Source: an uncultured Lachnospiraceae bacterium
GTDB lineage: Bacteria > Bacillota > Clostridia > Lachnospirales > Lachnospiraceae
NCBI GenBank assembly: GCA_947630485.1
Contig: CANRHU010000002.1
Location: 41,398 to 105,397, forward strand
DNA: 64,000 nt
Direction: 5' to 3'
This document shows positions 50,091 to 58,854 of the stretch, piece after piece. Position numbers and translations under genes: made by a program. The notes beneath the pieces were generated by a model. It saw nothing but the letters and a program-made list of their open reading frames with translations, searched no databases and was not told the DNA's origin. How positions within the stretch are numbered: the stretch's first letter is position 1; every line of letters begins with the position of its first letter.

Positions 50091-51682
50091 GTTTTGTGCA
50101 GAATTTTCCGTTCTTTTCCATCATCATCGCCATGTTCTCCGGCATTGTGTCGTCGGTGCTTTCGGGAAAGAAGGCGCGGGCGGTCAGCATTGCGGCGATC
50201 ACGGTTACGACGGTTCTCTCGGCCTTTGTGCTTGCGTTCTGTCTGAGAACCGGGCAGAGCTACACCTACATGATGGGACATTTCCCGGCGCCCTGGGGCA
50301 ATGAGATCCGGGCCGGCGTTTTGGAGGGGCTGACGGCGCTTCTGTTCGGCGTGGTCATGTTTTTGTCGGTTGTCGGCGGCCTCCGCTATACGGAGGAGGA
50401 TGTGGAACCGTCCAAACAGAACCTCTTCTACATCATGATCGACTTGATGCTCAGTTCACTCCTGGCGCTGATCTATACCAACGACCTGTTCACGGCCTAC
50501 GTGTTCGTGGAGATCAATACCATCGCGGGCTGCGGTCTGATCATGATGAGCCAGACCGGGCGGAGCCTGACGGCGGCCATCCGCTATATGGTCATGAGCT
50601 CCCTGGGTTCCGGTCTGTTTCTGATTGGCTTAAGTCTTCTCTATGATGTGAGCGGCCAGCTCCTGATGAGCCCGGCCAAGGAGGCCGTAGCCCGGATCGT
50701 GGTGGACGGAAGCTATCAGATTCCGCTTCTGGTGATCGTGGCGGTGGTGAGCGTCGGTCTGGCGATCAAGAGCGGCCTGTTCCCGTTCCATTACTGGATT
50801 CCGGATACCTACGGCTACGCGACGCCGACGGCCAGCGCGGTGCTGTCCGGGCTGGTGTCGAAGGGATACATTTTCTTGCTGATCAAGTTCTTCTACCGTG
50901 TGATCGGGACGGAGAACGCGGCCCACAGCCATATCATCAACGCCCTGTTTTTCTTCGGGGTGGCGGGCATGATGTTCGGCTCCCTGCGGGCCATCATGCA
51001 GACGGACACCCGGAAAATGATCGCCTATTCGTCGGTGGCCCAGATCGGCTATATCTACATGGGCATCGGCCTGGGGACTCAGGCAGGAATGATCGCGGCC
51101 ATTTTCCATATCTTCTCCCACGGCGCCACGAAGGCTTTGCTGTTCATCAGCTCCGTGGGGCTTTACAAGGTGTCCGGCGACCGGACCGATTTCCTGGCGC
51201 TTCGGGGAAGCGCGTACCGGAACCGCCTGGCGGGCGCGGGTTTTCTGGTCGGCGCATTGTCGATGGTGGGCTTTCCGATGCTGGCGGGCTTTATTTCCAA
51301 GCTTCTGTTCGCGACGTCGGCCTTTGCCAGTCCCCATAAGATGCTGATCACGCTGATCGCCCTGGCGGTCAGCACGGTGCTGAACGCGATCTACTTCCTG
51401 CGTCTGATGATCGGCCTGTACCGGCCGACGAAGAGCGGAAGCTTTGTGGAGCCGGCCCCGGCAGAGCGGACAGGCGGGGGCGAAGAGGCGGATAGAAAGG
51501 GCAGAGGCGCAAAACAGGCGGAGAAAGGTGCCGGGCCGGGCAGCGGTTCCGCCGCGGCCGCGGCAAATCCGTGGACCATGCGGATCGCCATCGTGTGCTT
51601 CATCATTCTGAATCTGATCCTGGGATTATTCTCGCAGCCCATCGTCAGCGCGATTACGGACGGGCTCGCGATGTTTGGATAA
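50087..51682 (+). CDS. Antiporter-like proton channel subunit (MrpD/NuoN family), first copy
   Basis: A 531-residue membrane protein with about fourteen helices. FVEINTIAGCGLIMMSQTGR, GLFPFHYWIPDTYGYATPTA and FHIFSHGATKALLFISSVGL are the family motifs, with the lysine and histidine residues of the proton path. A short polar insert near residues 455-490 (ERTGGGEEADRKGRG) precedes the last helix. It overlaps mnhC by 4 bases. Four such subunits are encoded in this operon where standard Mrp has two (A and D). Confidence 0.9.
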   Translation: MSFVQNFPFFSIIIAMFSGIVSSVLSGKKARAVSIAAITVTTVLSAFVLAFCLRTGQSYTYMMGHFPAPWGNEIRAGVLEGLTALLFGVVMFLSVVGGLRYTEEDVEPSKQNLFYIMIDLMLSSLLALIYTNDLFTAYVFVEINTIAGCGLIMMSQTGRSLTAAIRYMVMSSLGSGLFLIGLSLLYDVSGQLLMSPAKEAVARIVVDGSYQIPLLVIVAVVSVGLAIKSGLFPFHYWIPDTYGYATPTASAVLSGLVSKGYIFLLIKFFYRVIGTENAAHSHIINALFFFGVAGMMFGSLRAIMQTDTRKMIAYSSVAQIGYIYMGIGLGTQAGMIAAIFHIFSHGATKALLFISSVGLYKVSGDRTDFLALRGSAYRNRLAGAGFLVGALSMVGFPMLAGFISKLLFATSAFASPHKMLITLIALAVSTVLNAIYFLRLMIGLYRPTKSGSFVEPAPAERTGGGEEADRKGRGAKQAEKGAGPGSGSAAAAANPWTMRIAIVCFIILNLILGLFSQPIVSAITDGLAMFG

Positions 51683-51697
51683 AAGGAGGTAGGGACA

Positions 51698-53215
51698 ATG
51701 AGAGTATTGCTTCCGGTTCTCTGGCCGATTGCGGCGGGGGCCGCTCTTCTGGCATATACAGGAATCTGTAATTCGAAAAAGAAGGCATCACCCGGCACAG
51801 CCGGCCATGGCCGGATCACGGCGCTGGATCTCATTTATATAGCCGCGCTGGCGCTTGAGACGGTTCTGGTGATCGCGGCAGCGGCAGGCGGCGGGAGCGT
51901 GAGGCTTCTTTCCCTGACCGATACTTTGACGCTGGGACTTCGCGTGGACAGCGCGGGAAGCCTGTTCGCGGTTCTGACGTCGGTCATGTGGCTGCTGACC
52001 GGCATTCACTCCGTCGCCTATATGAAACATGAGGAGTGGGCGGAGCGGTTCTACGGCTTCTATCTGATTGTCGTCGGCGTGCTCGTGGGCATCGACTACG
52101 CGGCGGATCTGGTGACGCTGTATGTCTTCTATGAAATGATGACGCTGACCTCTCTGCCGCTGGTTCTTCATGAGCTGACGAAGGAAGCGGTCCAGGCGGG
52201 CCTGAAATACCTGTTTTACTCGGTGGGCGGCGCGTTTCTGGCGCTGTTCGGAATCTTTTATCTGGCCAACGTATGCGGTGATTTAAGCTTCACGGCGGGC
52301 GGCCGTTTCACGGCGGAGATGGCGGCGGGGGCGCCGCTTCTGCTGACGGCGGTTTTCTGCATGATTGTCGGCTTTGGCACCAAGGCCGGTATGTTCCCCC
52401 TCCATGGGTGGCTGCCCATCGCGCATCCCGTAGCTCCGGCTCCGGCCAGCGCGGTGCTTTCCGGCGTGATCACCAAGGCCGGCGTGATGGCCCTGGTGCG
52501 CATCGTCTATTTCCTGGTCGGTCCGGATGTGCTTCGCGGCACCTGGGTGCAGTCCGCATGGATGGTCCTGGCGCTTATGACGGTGTTTATGGGCTCCATG
52601 CTGGCGTATCGGGAAAATGTATTCAAAAAGCGCCTGGCCTACTCGACCGTCAGTCAGGCGTCCTACGTACTGTTTGGCTTAAGCCTGATGAATCCGGTGG
52701 GATTTACGGGTGCGCTGACCCACGTGGTGTTCCATTCGGCGATCAAGACCTGCCTGTTTCTGTTCGCGGGAGCGGTAATCGTCGTGACCGGCTGGAAGAA
52801 GGTGGATCAGCTTCGGGGGCTGGGCCGCGTGATGCCGCTGGCTCTCGCCTGCTACACGATGGCGTCCCTTGCGCTGATCGGTATTCCGCCCTTCAGCGGC
52901 TTTGTCAGCAAATGGTATCTGGCTACGGGTTCCCTCGCGTCCGGAACCGGCGCCCTGGGTTTCGCGGGGCCGGTGGTGCTTCTGATCAGCGCCCTTCTGA
53001 CCGCGGGATATCTGCTGCCGATCATGATCCAGGGGTATTTCCCCGGACAGGATTTTGACGGGAAAGAGATCGGGGAGAGAGGACTTACGAAAAAGGAACC
53101 GTCGCTTTTGATGCTGGTTCCCATTGTGGTTTTGGCAGCGGCGACGCTTCTGCTGGGATGCTTCCCGGGGCCGCTGGTGGCGTTTGTTGAGAAGATCGCG
53201 GCGGCGGTAATGTAG
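51698..53215 (+). CDS. Antiporter-like proton channel subunit (MrpD/NuoN family), second copy
   Basis: A 505-residue membrane protein. FYEMMTLTSLPLVLHELTKE, KAGMFPLHGWLPIAHPVAPA and THVVFHSAIKTCLFLFAGAV show the antiporter fold, with the Glu-Lys-Lys-His chain used for proton transfer. AAAGGAGGT precedes the ATG. It ends 73 bases before the next copy, in which no feature is evident apart from GGAGG before the next start. Confidence 0.9.
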   Translation: MRVLLPVLWPIAAGAALLAYTGICNSKKKASPGTAGHGRITALDLIYIAALALETVLVIAAAAGGGSVRLLSLTDTLTLGLRVDSAGSLFAVLTSVMWLLTGIHSVAYMKHEEWAERFYGFYLIVVGVLVGIDYAADLVTLYVFYEMMTLTSLPLVLHELTKEAVQAGLKYLFYSVGGAFLALFGIFYLANVCGDLSFTAGGRFTAEMAAGAPLLLTAVFCMIVGFGTKAGMFPLHGWLPIAHPVAPAPASAVLSGVITKAGVMALVRIVYFLVGPDVLRGTWVQSAWMVLALMTVFMGSMLAYRENVFKKRLAYSTVSQASYVLFGLSLMNPVGFTGALTHVVFHSAIKTCLFLFAGAVIVVTGWKKVDQLRGLGRVMPLALACYTMASLALIGIPPFSGFVSKWYLATGSLASGTGALGFAGPVVLLISALLTAGYLLPIMIQGYFPGQDFDGKEIGERGLTKKEPSLLMLVPIVVLAAATLLLGCFPGPLVAFVEKIAAAVM

Positions 53216-53288
53216 CTGACTGCGGCTGTTGTGCGTCGGAAAATAACGCATGTCGGAACAGATACCGTGAGAACGGAGGAACGATTCT

Positions 53289-54881
53289 ATGTATGATCGG
53301 CTGTTGGCGGTGCCTGTATTCCTGCCTATCGCGGCGGGGGCGGCGCTGCTTGCGATGAATGGATTAATCCGCAGAAAGAAGCGGGAGAGGACGATGCAGT
53401 GGCTGGTGGAGGCGCTTGTACTCATCAACAGCCTTCTGGTGGCGTGGCTGATCGCGGGATGCGGCGGAAGGAGCGGCAGCCTGGTGCTGTTCCGGCTCTA
53501 CGGCCAGCTGACGGTTATGTTTAAAATGGACCGGATGGGAAGCTTCTTTGCGGGGCTGGTGGCCTTTCTGTGGCCGCTGGCGACGCTGTACGCGTTTGAA
53601 TATATGGAGCATGACGAGAGGCGGCCGGCTTTCTTCGCCTTTTACACGATCTCTTACGGGGTGACCCTTGGCGTGGCGCTGGCGGGCAATCTGGTGACCA
53701 TGTATCTGTTCTATGAGATGCTGACGTTCGCCACCTTCCCTCTGGTCATGCATCCGATGACGACGGAAGCGGCCAGGGCCACGAGGCAGTATCTGTATTA
53801 TTCCATCGGAGGCGCGGCGTTCGCGTTCATCGGCCTGGTAACGGTTCTGTCCTATTCGGCTACCGGAACGACCGGGTTCGTGCCGGGTGGTATGCTTAAC
53901 CCAGCGGCCGCGGCGGAGCACAAGAATTTTCTTCTGTTCGTCTATGTGCTGGCGTTCTTCGGGTTTGGCGTTAAGGCGGCGATCTTCCCGCTGCATGACT
54001 GGCTGCCGAAGGCGGCCGTAGCGCCGACCCCGGTGACGGCTCTGCTTCATGCGGTGGCGGTGGTGAAATCCGGCGCGTTCGCGGTGCTGCGGTTTACGTA
54101 TTTCAGCTTTGGGACGGCGCTCCTTCGCGGAACCTGGGCGCAGTGGGTCGTGATGGCGGCAGCCCTGGTGACAATCACCTACGCGTCCACTATGGCGGTG
54201 AAGGAAGTTCATTTTAAGCGCCGTCTGGCTTACTCCACCATCAGCAACCTGTCCTATATCCTGTTCGGCGCGTCCATGATGAGTCCGCTGGGACTGGCGG
54301 CGGCGCTTATACATCTGCTGGCCCACGCGTTTATGAAGATCAGCGCGTTCTTCTGCGCCGGGGCCGTGATGCACCATACCGGCAAGAATTATATCTATGA
54401 ACTGGACGGCATGGGTTATCGGATGCCGGTGACCTTTGCCTGCTTTACCATATCGTCCCTGTCGTTAATGGGAATTCCGCTGTTTGCCGGCTTTATCAGT
54501 AAATGGAGCCTCTGCGAGGCGGCGCTGAGCCTGGGAAGCGAGATGAGCGGCGGAGCGGGCGGCGCGGTCGGCCGTGTGATGCCGTATCTCGGCGTGGCGG
54601 TGATTCTGTATTCGGCGCTGATGACCGGGATCTATATGCTGAGCGTGGTGGTGCGGGCGTATTTCCCGGGCTTTGTACAGCAGGTGAAGGAAGCTGTGGG
54701 GGGAGGCGGCGAAAAGGCTGCTGCCGCAACGGGAACCGGTATCAAAGACGGAGTCAATCAGGATCCGAGCTGGCTGATGCTTTTGCCTCTCGTGATCTTC
54801 GCCGTTGTGATTATAGCGGTCGGCGTCCATGCGGGGCCTGTGCTTCGGTTTTTGGCATTGATCGGAGGTGAAGCGGGATGA
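53289..54881 (+). CDS. Antiporter-like proton channel subunit (MrpD/NuoN family), third copy
   Basis: A 530-residue membrane protein. FYEMLTFATFPLVMHPMTTE, KAAIFPLHDWLPKAAVAPTP and IHLLAHAFMKISAFFCAGAV are the family motifs. It resembles the preceding copy in its N-terminus (PVFLPIAAGAALLAMNG against PVLWPIAAGAALLAYTG), so copies two and three probably arose by duplication within the operon. Its end overlaps the last antiporter gene by 4 bases. Confidence 0.9.
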   Translation: MYDRLLAVPVFLPIAAGAALLAMNGLIRRKKRERTMQWLVEALVLINSLLVAWLIAGCGGRSGSLVLFRLYGQLTVMFKMDRMGSFFAGLVAFLWPLATLYAFEYMEHDERRPAFFAFYTISYGVTLGVALAGNLVTMYLFYEMLTFATFPLVMHPMTTEAARATRQYLYYSIGGAAFAFIGLVTVLSYSATGTTGFVPGGMLNPAAAAEHKNFLLFVYVLAFFGFGVKAAIFPLHDWLPKAAVAPTPVTALLHAVAVVKSGAFAVLRFTYFSFGTALLRGTWAQWVVMAAALVTITYASTMAVKEVHFKRRLAYSTISNLSYILFGASMMSPLGLAAALIHLLAHAFMKISAFFCAGAVMHHTGKNYIYELDGMGYRMPVTFACFTISSLSLMGIPLFAGFISKWSLCEAALSLGSEMSGGAGGAVGRVMPYLGVAVILYSALMTGIYMLSVVVRAYFPGFVQQVKEAVGGGGEKAAAATGTGIKDGVNQDPSWLMLLPLVIFAVVIIAVGVHAGPVLRFLALIGGEAG

Positions 54882-57082
54882 ATCAGGTATGGATGGATGT
54901 GGTGATTCCCGGCTTCTGCGGCATGGGAATGCATCTGAAGCTGGACGGGTTCCGGCTGGTATACTGTGTTGTGGCGGTGCTGATGTGGACGGTCAGCGGG
55001 ATTTTCTCCCGTGAATATATGGCGCATTACGCCAACCGGAAGAGGTATTACGTCTTCTTCTGGGCCACGTTCGCGGCGACGGTGGGAGTGTTTCTGTCGG
55101 CGAACCTGTTTACGACGTTTATCTTTTTTGAGATCATGTCCTTCACTTCCTATGTGTGGGTGGCGTTTGACGAGAGAAGCGCAAGCCTTAGGGCGGCGGA
55201 GACCTATCTGGCGGTGGCGGTCATCGGCGGAATGGTGATGCTGATGGGCCTTTTCCTCCTGTATGATCTGTTCGGAACGCTGGAGATCGATGCGGTCAGC
55301 GTTCTGGCGGAAGCAGTGGAAGGAGCTGCGGTTTCCGCAGCCGGCGGTACAGCAGGGCAGGCCGCGGCTCTGGTTCCTCAGACGCAGGAAGCGGTTACGG
55401 CCTATTCCGTGATCGGCGGCGCGGACGGCCCGACTTCTGTCTGGGTCGCGTGGAAAGCGCCGGAGCTTGCGTGGAGCGGCAGTACGCCCGGAACGCCCGG
55501 GAGTTTTTTCCCGACAGCGAAGGCTCAGCTCTATACGGCGGGCGCGCTGATGCTTTTCGGCTTCGGCGCGAAGGCGGGGTGCTTCCCGCTGCACATTTGG
55601 CTTCCCAAGGCGCACCCGGAGGCGCCGGCGCCGGCCAGCGCGCTGCTTTCCGGTATCCTGACGAAGACGGGCGTGTTCGGCATTATCGTGGTGTCCTGCG
55701 GGCTTTTCGGGGCGGATCACAGCTGGGGGCTTCTGATCGCGGTGCTGGGCCTGATCACCATGTTTGTGGGCGCGCTTCTTGCGGTATTTTCCATCAATTT
55801 GAAGCGGACCCTGGCCTGCTCGTCCATTTCCCAGATCGGCTTTATCCTGACGGGCATCGGAATGTCCTGTCTGCTCCGAAGCATCGGGGAGGGCAATACG
55901 CTCGCGGTGCGGGGCGCGTTCCTCCATATGGTGAACCACTCGCTGTTTAAGCTGGTATTGTTCCTGTGCGCGGGCGCGGTGTATATGAACCTGCACAAGC
56001 TGGATCTCAACGAGATCCGGGGGTTCGGGCGGAAGAAGCCGGCGCTTGCGTTCGCGTTCCTGATGGGGGCGCTCGGCATCGGAGGAATTCCGCTTTGGAA
56101 CGGATATGTGAGCAAAACCCTGATCCATGAGAGCATTGTGGAGTATATGGAAGCCGTGGGCGGACCGTGGGTCTGGCATCTGGCGGAGTGGGTATTCCTG
56201 TTTACGGGCGGCATGACGGTGGCGTATATGCTCAAGCTGTTTACGGCGGTGTTTGTGGAGAAAAACACGGATCCGAAAAGGCAGGAGCGCTACGATGAAA
56301 TGTGCCATGGATATATGCGGCCGGAGACGACTGCCGCGCTTGTCGCCGCGGCGGCTATCCTTCCGGTTCTCGGCCTGACGGCCCATCTGAGCATGGATCG
56401 GATCGCGGATCTGGGGCAGGAGTTCTTCCATGTGCAGGGCCATGCGCATACGGTGGCTTATCTGTCACTTGCGAATCTGAAGGGCGGAGCGATCAGTATC
56501 TGCATCGGCGTGATCCTTTATTTCGTGGTGATCCGCGGCCTTCTGACGGAGCCGGACGGCGCGGGGAACCGCCGCTATGTGGATCGGTGGCCGTCCTGGC
56601 TTGATCTGGAGAACCTGGTTTACCGACCCATTCTGCAGACAGCGTTTCCGGCTGTCTTCGGGGCGGTGTTCGGTTTCCTGGACCGGTATCTGGTTCCGGC
56701 AGCGACGATGGCTTTTCTGACAGTGTCCACATTGATCGGAAGAATCATGGACAGCGGCGTAGACTGGCTAATCCGTATTGCCCGGTTGACGACCCATAAG
56801 CAGGTTCCCGCAGCGCGGGAAGCCCATGACTCGGATCTGGCGGCCCATGTGATCGGCGGCGTCATCGACGCCGTAGAGGCATTCCGAAGCAGGCTGCCCT
56901 GGAACCGGAGAGCGAAAGATACGGCCCGCGAGTCCGCGGCCGCCGATCTGGTGCGCCGTGAAGAGCGTTTTAAGGGCAATCTGTATCTGATCCAGCAGAG
57001 CTTCTCCTACGGCCTGATGCTGGTATGCGTGGGGCTTTGCGTGACGCTTGTGTATCTGATCTGGGGATTTCTGGGGTGGTAG
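54878..57082 (+). CDS. MrpA/NuoL-like antiporter subunit with GGADGPT insert
   Basis: A 734-residue membrane protein with about fifteen helices. FFEIMSFTSYVWVAFDERSA, KAGCFPLHIWLPKAHPEAPA and LHMVNHSLFKLVLFLCAGAV are the antiporter motifs. The C-terminal region has extra segments and a long amphipathic helix (FRSRLPWNRRAKDTARESAA) before a final membrane helix, as in NuoL-type lateral helices. Between early helices lies a polar insert (about 138-200) with YSVIGGADGPTSVW. GGADGPT is a conserved motif of sodium-pumping decarboxylase beta subunits. It closes the operon. Confidence 0.88.
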   Translation: MNQVWMDVVIPGFCGMGMHLKLDGFRLVYCVVAVLMWTVSGIFSREYMAHYANRKRYYVFFWATFAATVGVFLSANLFTTFIFFEIMSFTSYVWVAFDERSASLRAAETYLAVAVIGGMVMLMGLFLLYDLFGTLEIDAVSVLAEAVEGAAVSAAGGTAGQAAALVPQTQEAVTAYSVIGGADGPTSVWVAWKAPELAWSGSTPGTPGSFFPTAKAQLYTAGALMLFGFGAKAGCFPLHIWLPKAHPEAPAPASALLSGILTKTGVFGIIVVSCGLFGADHSWGLLIAVLGLITMFVGALLAVFSINLKRTLACSSISQIGFILTGIGMSCLLRSIGEGNTLAVRGAFLHMVNHSLFKLVLFLCAGAVYMNLHKLDLNEIRGFGRKKPALAFAFLMGALGIGGIPLWNGYVSKTLIHESIVEYMEAVGGPWVWHLAEWVFLFTGGMTVAYMLKLFTAVFVEKNTDPKRQERYDEMCHGYMRPETTAALVAAAAILPVLGLTAHLSMDRIADLGQEFFHVQGHAHTVAYLSLANLKGGAISICIGVILYFVVIRGLLTEPDGAGNRRYVDRWPSWLDLENLVYRPILQTAFPAVFGAVFGFLDRYLVPAATMAFLTVSTLIGRIMDSGVDWLIRIARLTTHKQVPAAREAHDSDLAAHVIGGVIDAVEAFRSRLPWNRRAKDTARESAAADLVRREERFKGNLYLIQQSFSYGLMLVCVGLCVTLVYLIWGFLGW

Positions 57083-57117
57083 CTTTTGTATAGTTTCGGA
57101 AGGGGGATTTCGGCAGC

Positions 57118-58089
57118 ATGTATGATCAGATTCTGAGAGAAGAAAACTACAGACAAACCATGGATGAAACAGTCGTTCCGTATCTGGAGGCCAGGAAAAA
57201 AGTGGTCTATTTGACGCGCGACGAGGGCCGGCAGCTTTACTGCGCCTGCTATACGGCGGACGAGCCGGCAGGAATCATGGTGATGTCCCACGGCTTCACA
57301 GAGTCGGAGGAGAAGTACAAAGAGACGATCTATTATTTTCTGAAAAATAATTACCACGTGTATATGCACGACCATTGCGGCCACGGCCACAGCTACCGTC
57401 TTGTGGACGACTATGGTCTGGTCCATGTGGACAGCTACGGCCGGTATGTCCGCGACCTGCTGGCGGTGGCGCAGCTGGCGCAGAAAGAGCATCCCGGACT
57501 TAAGCTGTATCTCTACGCCCATTCCATGGGCGGCGGCGTGGGAGCCGTTGCGCTGGCGGCGAAGCCGGATTTGTTTGCGAAGGCGATCCTTTCCTCGCCG
57601 ATGATCCGTCCGATTACCGCGGGCATCCCGTGGCCGCTGGCGAAAAGCCTGGCCTGGATTCTCTGCCATCTGGGGCGCAGGGCCTCCTATGTGCCGGGCG
57701 GTCATCCCTTCGACGGCAAGGAGACCTTTGAGGGGAGTCCGTCCATGAACCGGGAGAGATACGACTACTACCAGCGGAAGAGGGAGACGGAAGAGATCTA
57801 TCAGATGACCTCGCCGAGCTGCGGCTGGCTCTACGGCGCGGCCCGGATGAATAAATATCTGCGGACAGAGGCGGTGAAGAAAATTAAGACGCCGATCCTT
57901 CTGTTCCAGTCGGAGAACGACACCTTTGTCGTGGGATCGGAGCAGGAGTATTTCGTGAGAAAGATCAATGAAAATGGGCTGACCACCGCCAGGCTGGTTA
58001 AGGTGGCGGGCACAAAGCACGAGATCTTCAATTCATCGACGAAAGTGCTTGAGGGATACTGGAAGGAGATCCTTGCGTTTCTGTCATAA
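57118..58089 (+). CDS. Alpha/beta hydrolase (monoacylglycerol-lipase-like)
   Basis: A 323-residue serine hydrolase. VMSHGFTESEEKYKETIYYF holds the oxyanion loop, HDHCGHGHS follows, and YAHSMGGGVGAV has the nucleophile Ser in GxSxG form. FQSENDTFVV carries the acid and AGTKHEIFN the catalytic His. This pattern is typical of the serine aminopeptidase/monoacylglycerol lipase group. No signal peptide is present, so it is cytoplasmic. GGAAGGGGG lies upstream. A strong terminator follows at 58138-58174. Confidence 0.9.
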   Translation: MYDQILREENYRQTMDETVVPYLEARKKVVYLTRDEGRQLYCACYTADEPAGIMVMSHGFTESEEKYKETIYYFLKNNYHVYMHDHCGHGHSYRLVDDYGLVHVDSYGRYVRDLLAVAQLAQKEHPGLKLYLYAHSMGGGVGAVALAAKPDLFAKAILSSPMIRPITAGIPWPLAKSLAWILCHLGRRASYVPGGHPFDGKETFEGSPSMNRERYDYYQRKRETEEIYQMTSPSCGWLYGAARMNKYLRTEAVKKIKTPILLFQSENDTFVVGSEQEYFVRKINENGLTTARLVKVAGTKHEIFNSSTKVLEGYWKEILAFLS

Positions 58090-58137
58090 AATCTGTTTCC
58101 AGGAAGCGTCTGAAAGCAGCCAGAGCGGTTTATGAAT

Positions 58138-58174
58138 GGTTCCGTTAAGAGAGAATCTTTGCGGAACCTTTTTT
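58138..58174 (+). terminator. Terminator of the hydrolase gene
   Basis: GGTTCCG (58138-58144) pairs with CGGAACC (58162-58168), with inner AAGA/TCTT pairing, followed by six T residues. Confidence 0.85.
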
Positions 58175-58249
58175 GTATTACGTCAGTATGCAAAGAACGC
58201 GCCAGTGACGTTCTCACCGGTATTTTTTATCCCATGGTTGTCCGTGCCC

Positions 58250-58730
58250 GCTCATGAACGGATATGGCATGACGGAAGTCGGTGCGGGGGTTGCGCTCAA
58301 TTATCCGCACGCGGTATGTCAAGAATGAAAGGGAGACAGCTCATATAATCCGCCGTCATACGGACGGTGAATTGTGGGTTCACTCCGGGGATCTCGGATA
58401 TATTGACGAGGACGGTTTCATTTACATATGCGGGCGGTTAAAAAGGTACTTTTTGTACATCAAAGATGGTCTTCAGAAAAAGATTTTCAGTCTCGATATT
58501 GAGAAGGTTTTATTGCGGCAGCCAATGATCGATAACTGCGCCGTTGTTCCCATCGACAGCGCGGATACATTCCAGGTGCCGGTCGTTTATGTGATTTTGA
58601 AAGATACAGACCGGTAAAATATTATTTTGTGGAAACATTTCCGCTTACCAAGATCGGCAAAGTGGACTACCTTGCCCTGGAGAAGATGGCGAAAGAAGAT
58701 TCTGCCGGTTTAAACGGACGCGCCGACTGA
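58250..58730 (+). pseudogene. Decayed acyl-CoA/AMP-binding synthetase, C-terminal relic
   Basis: In broken frames the sequence encodes AMP-synthetase landmarks in order: [17 protein letters not shown] (the A5 core), then [20 protein letters not shown] and ICGRLKR (A7/A8), then VETFPLTKIGKVDYLALEKM with the catalytic Lys near the end (A10). At least two frame changes separate these pieces, and the N-terminal two thirds of the enzyme are absent. It is a clear gene remnant. The final piece ends at 58730. Confidence 0.8.
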
Positions 58731-58854
58731 TAGGAAACGAGAAAATCTTCCGGAACAGAATCCCCGGAAGATTTTTTCTTGCAGATATCGCGTAAATCCG
58801 ATATAATAGGCAATGCGTGGACGACGGTGGAGAAATAAAGAAACGGTGGTACAT

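Noticed and set aside
54758..56449. A 563-codon open frame on the minus strand opposite the MrpA/NuoL-like gene
   Set aside because: It mirrors conserved antiporter motifs on the other strand. Its Arg/His/Gln-rich product matches no family.
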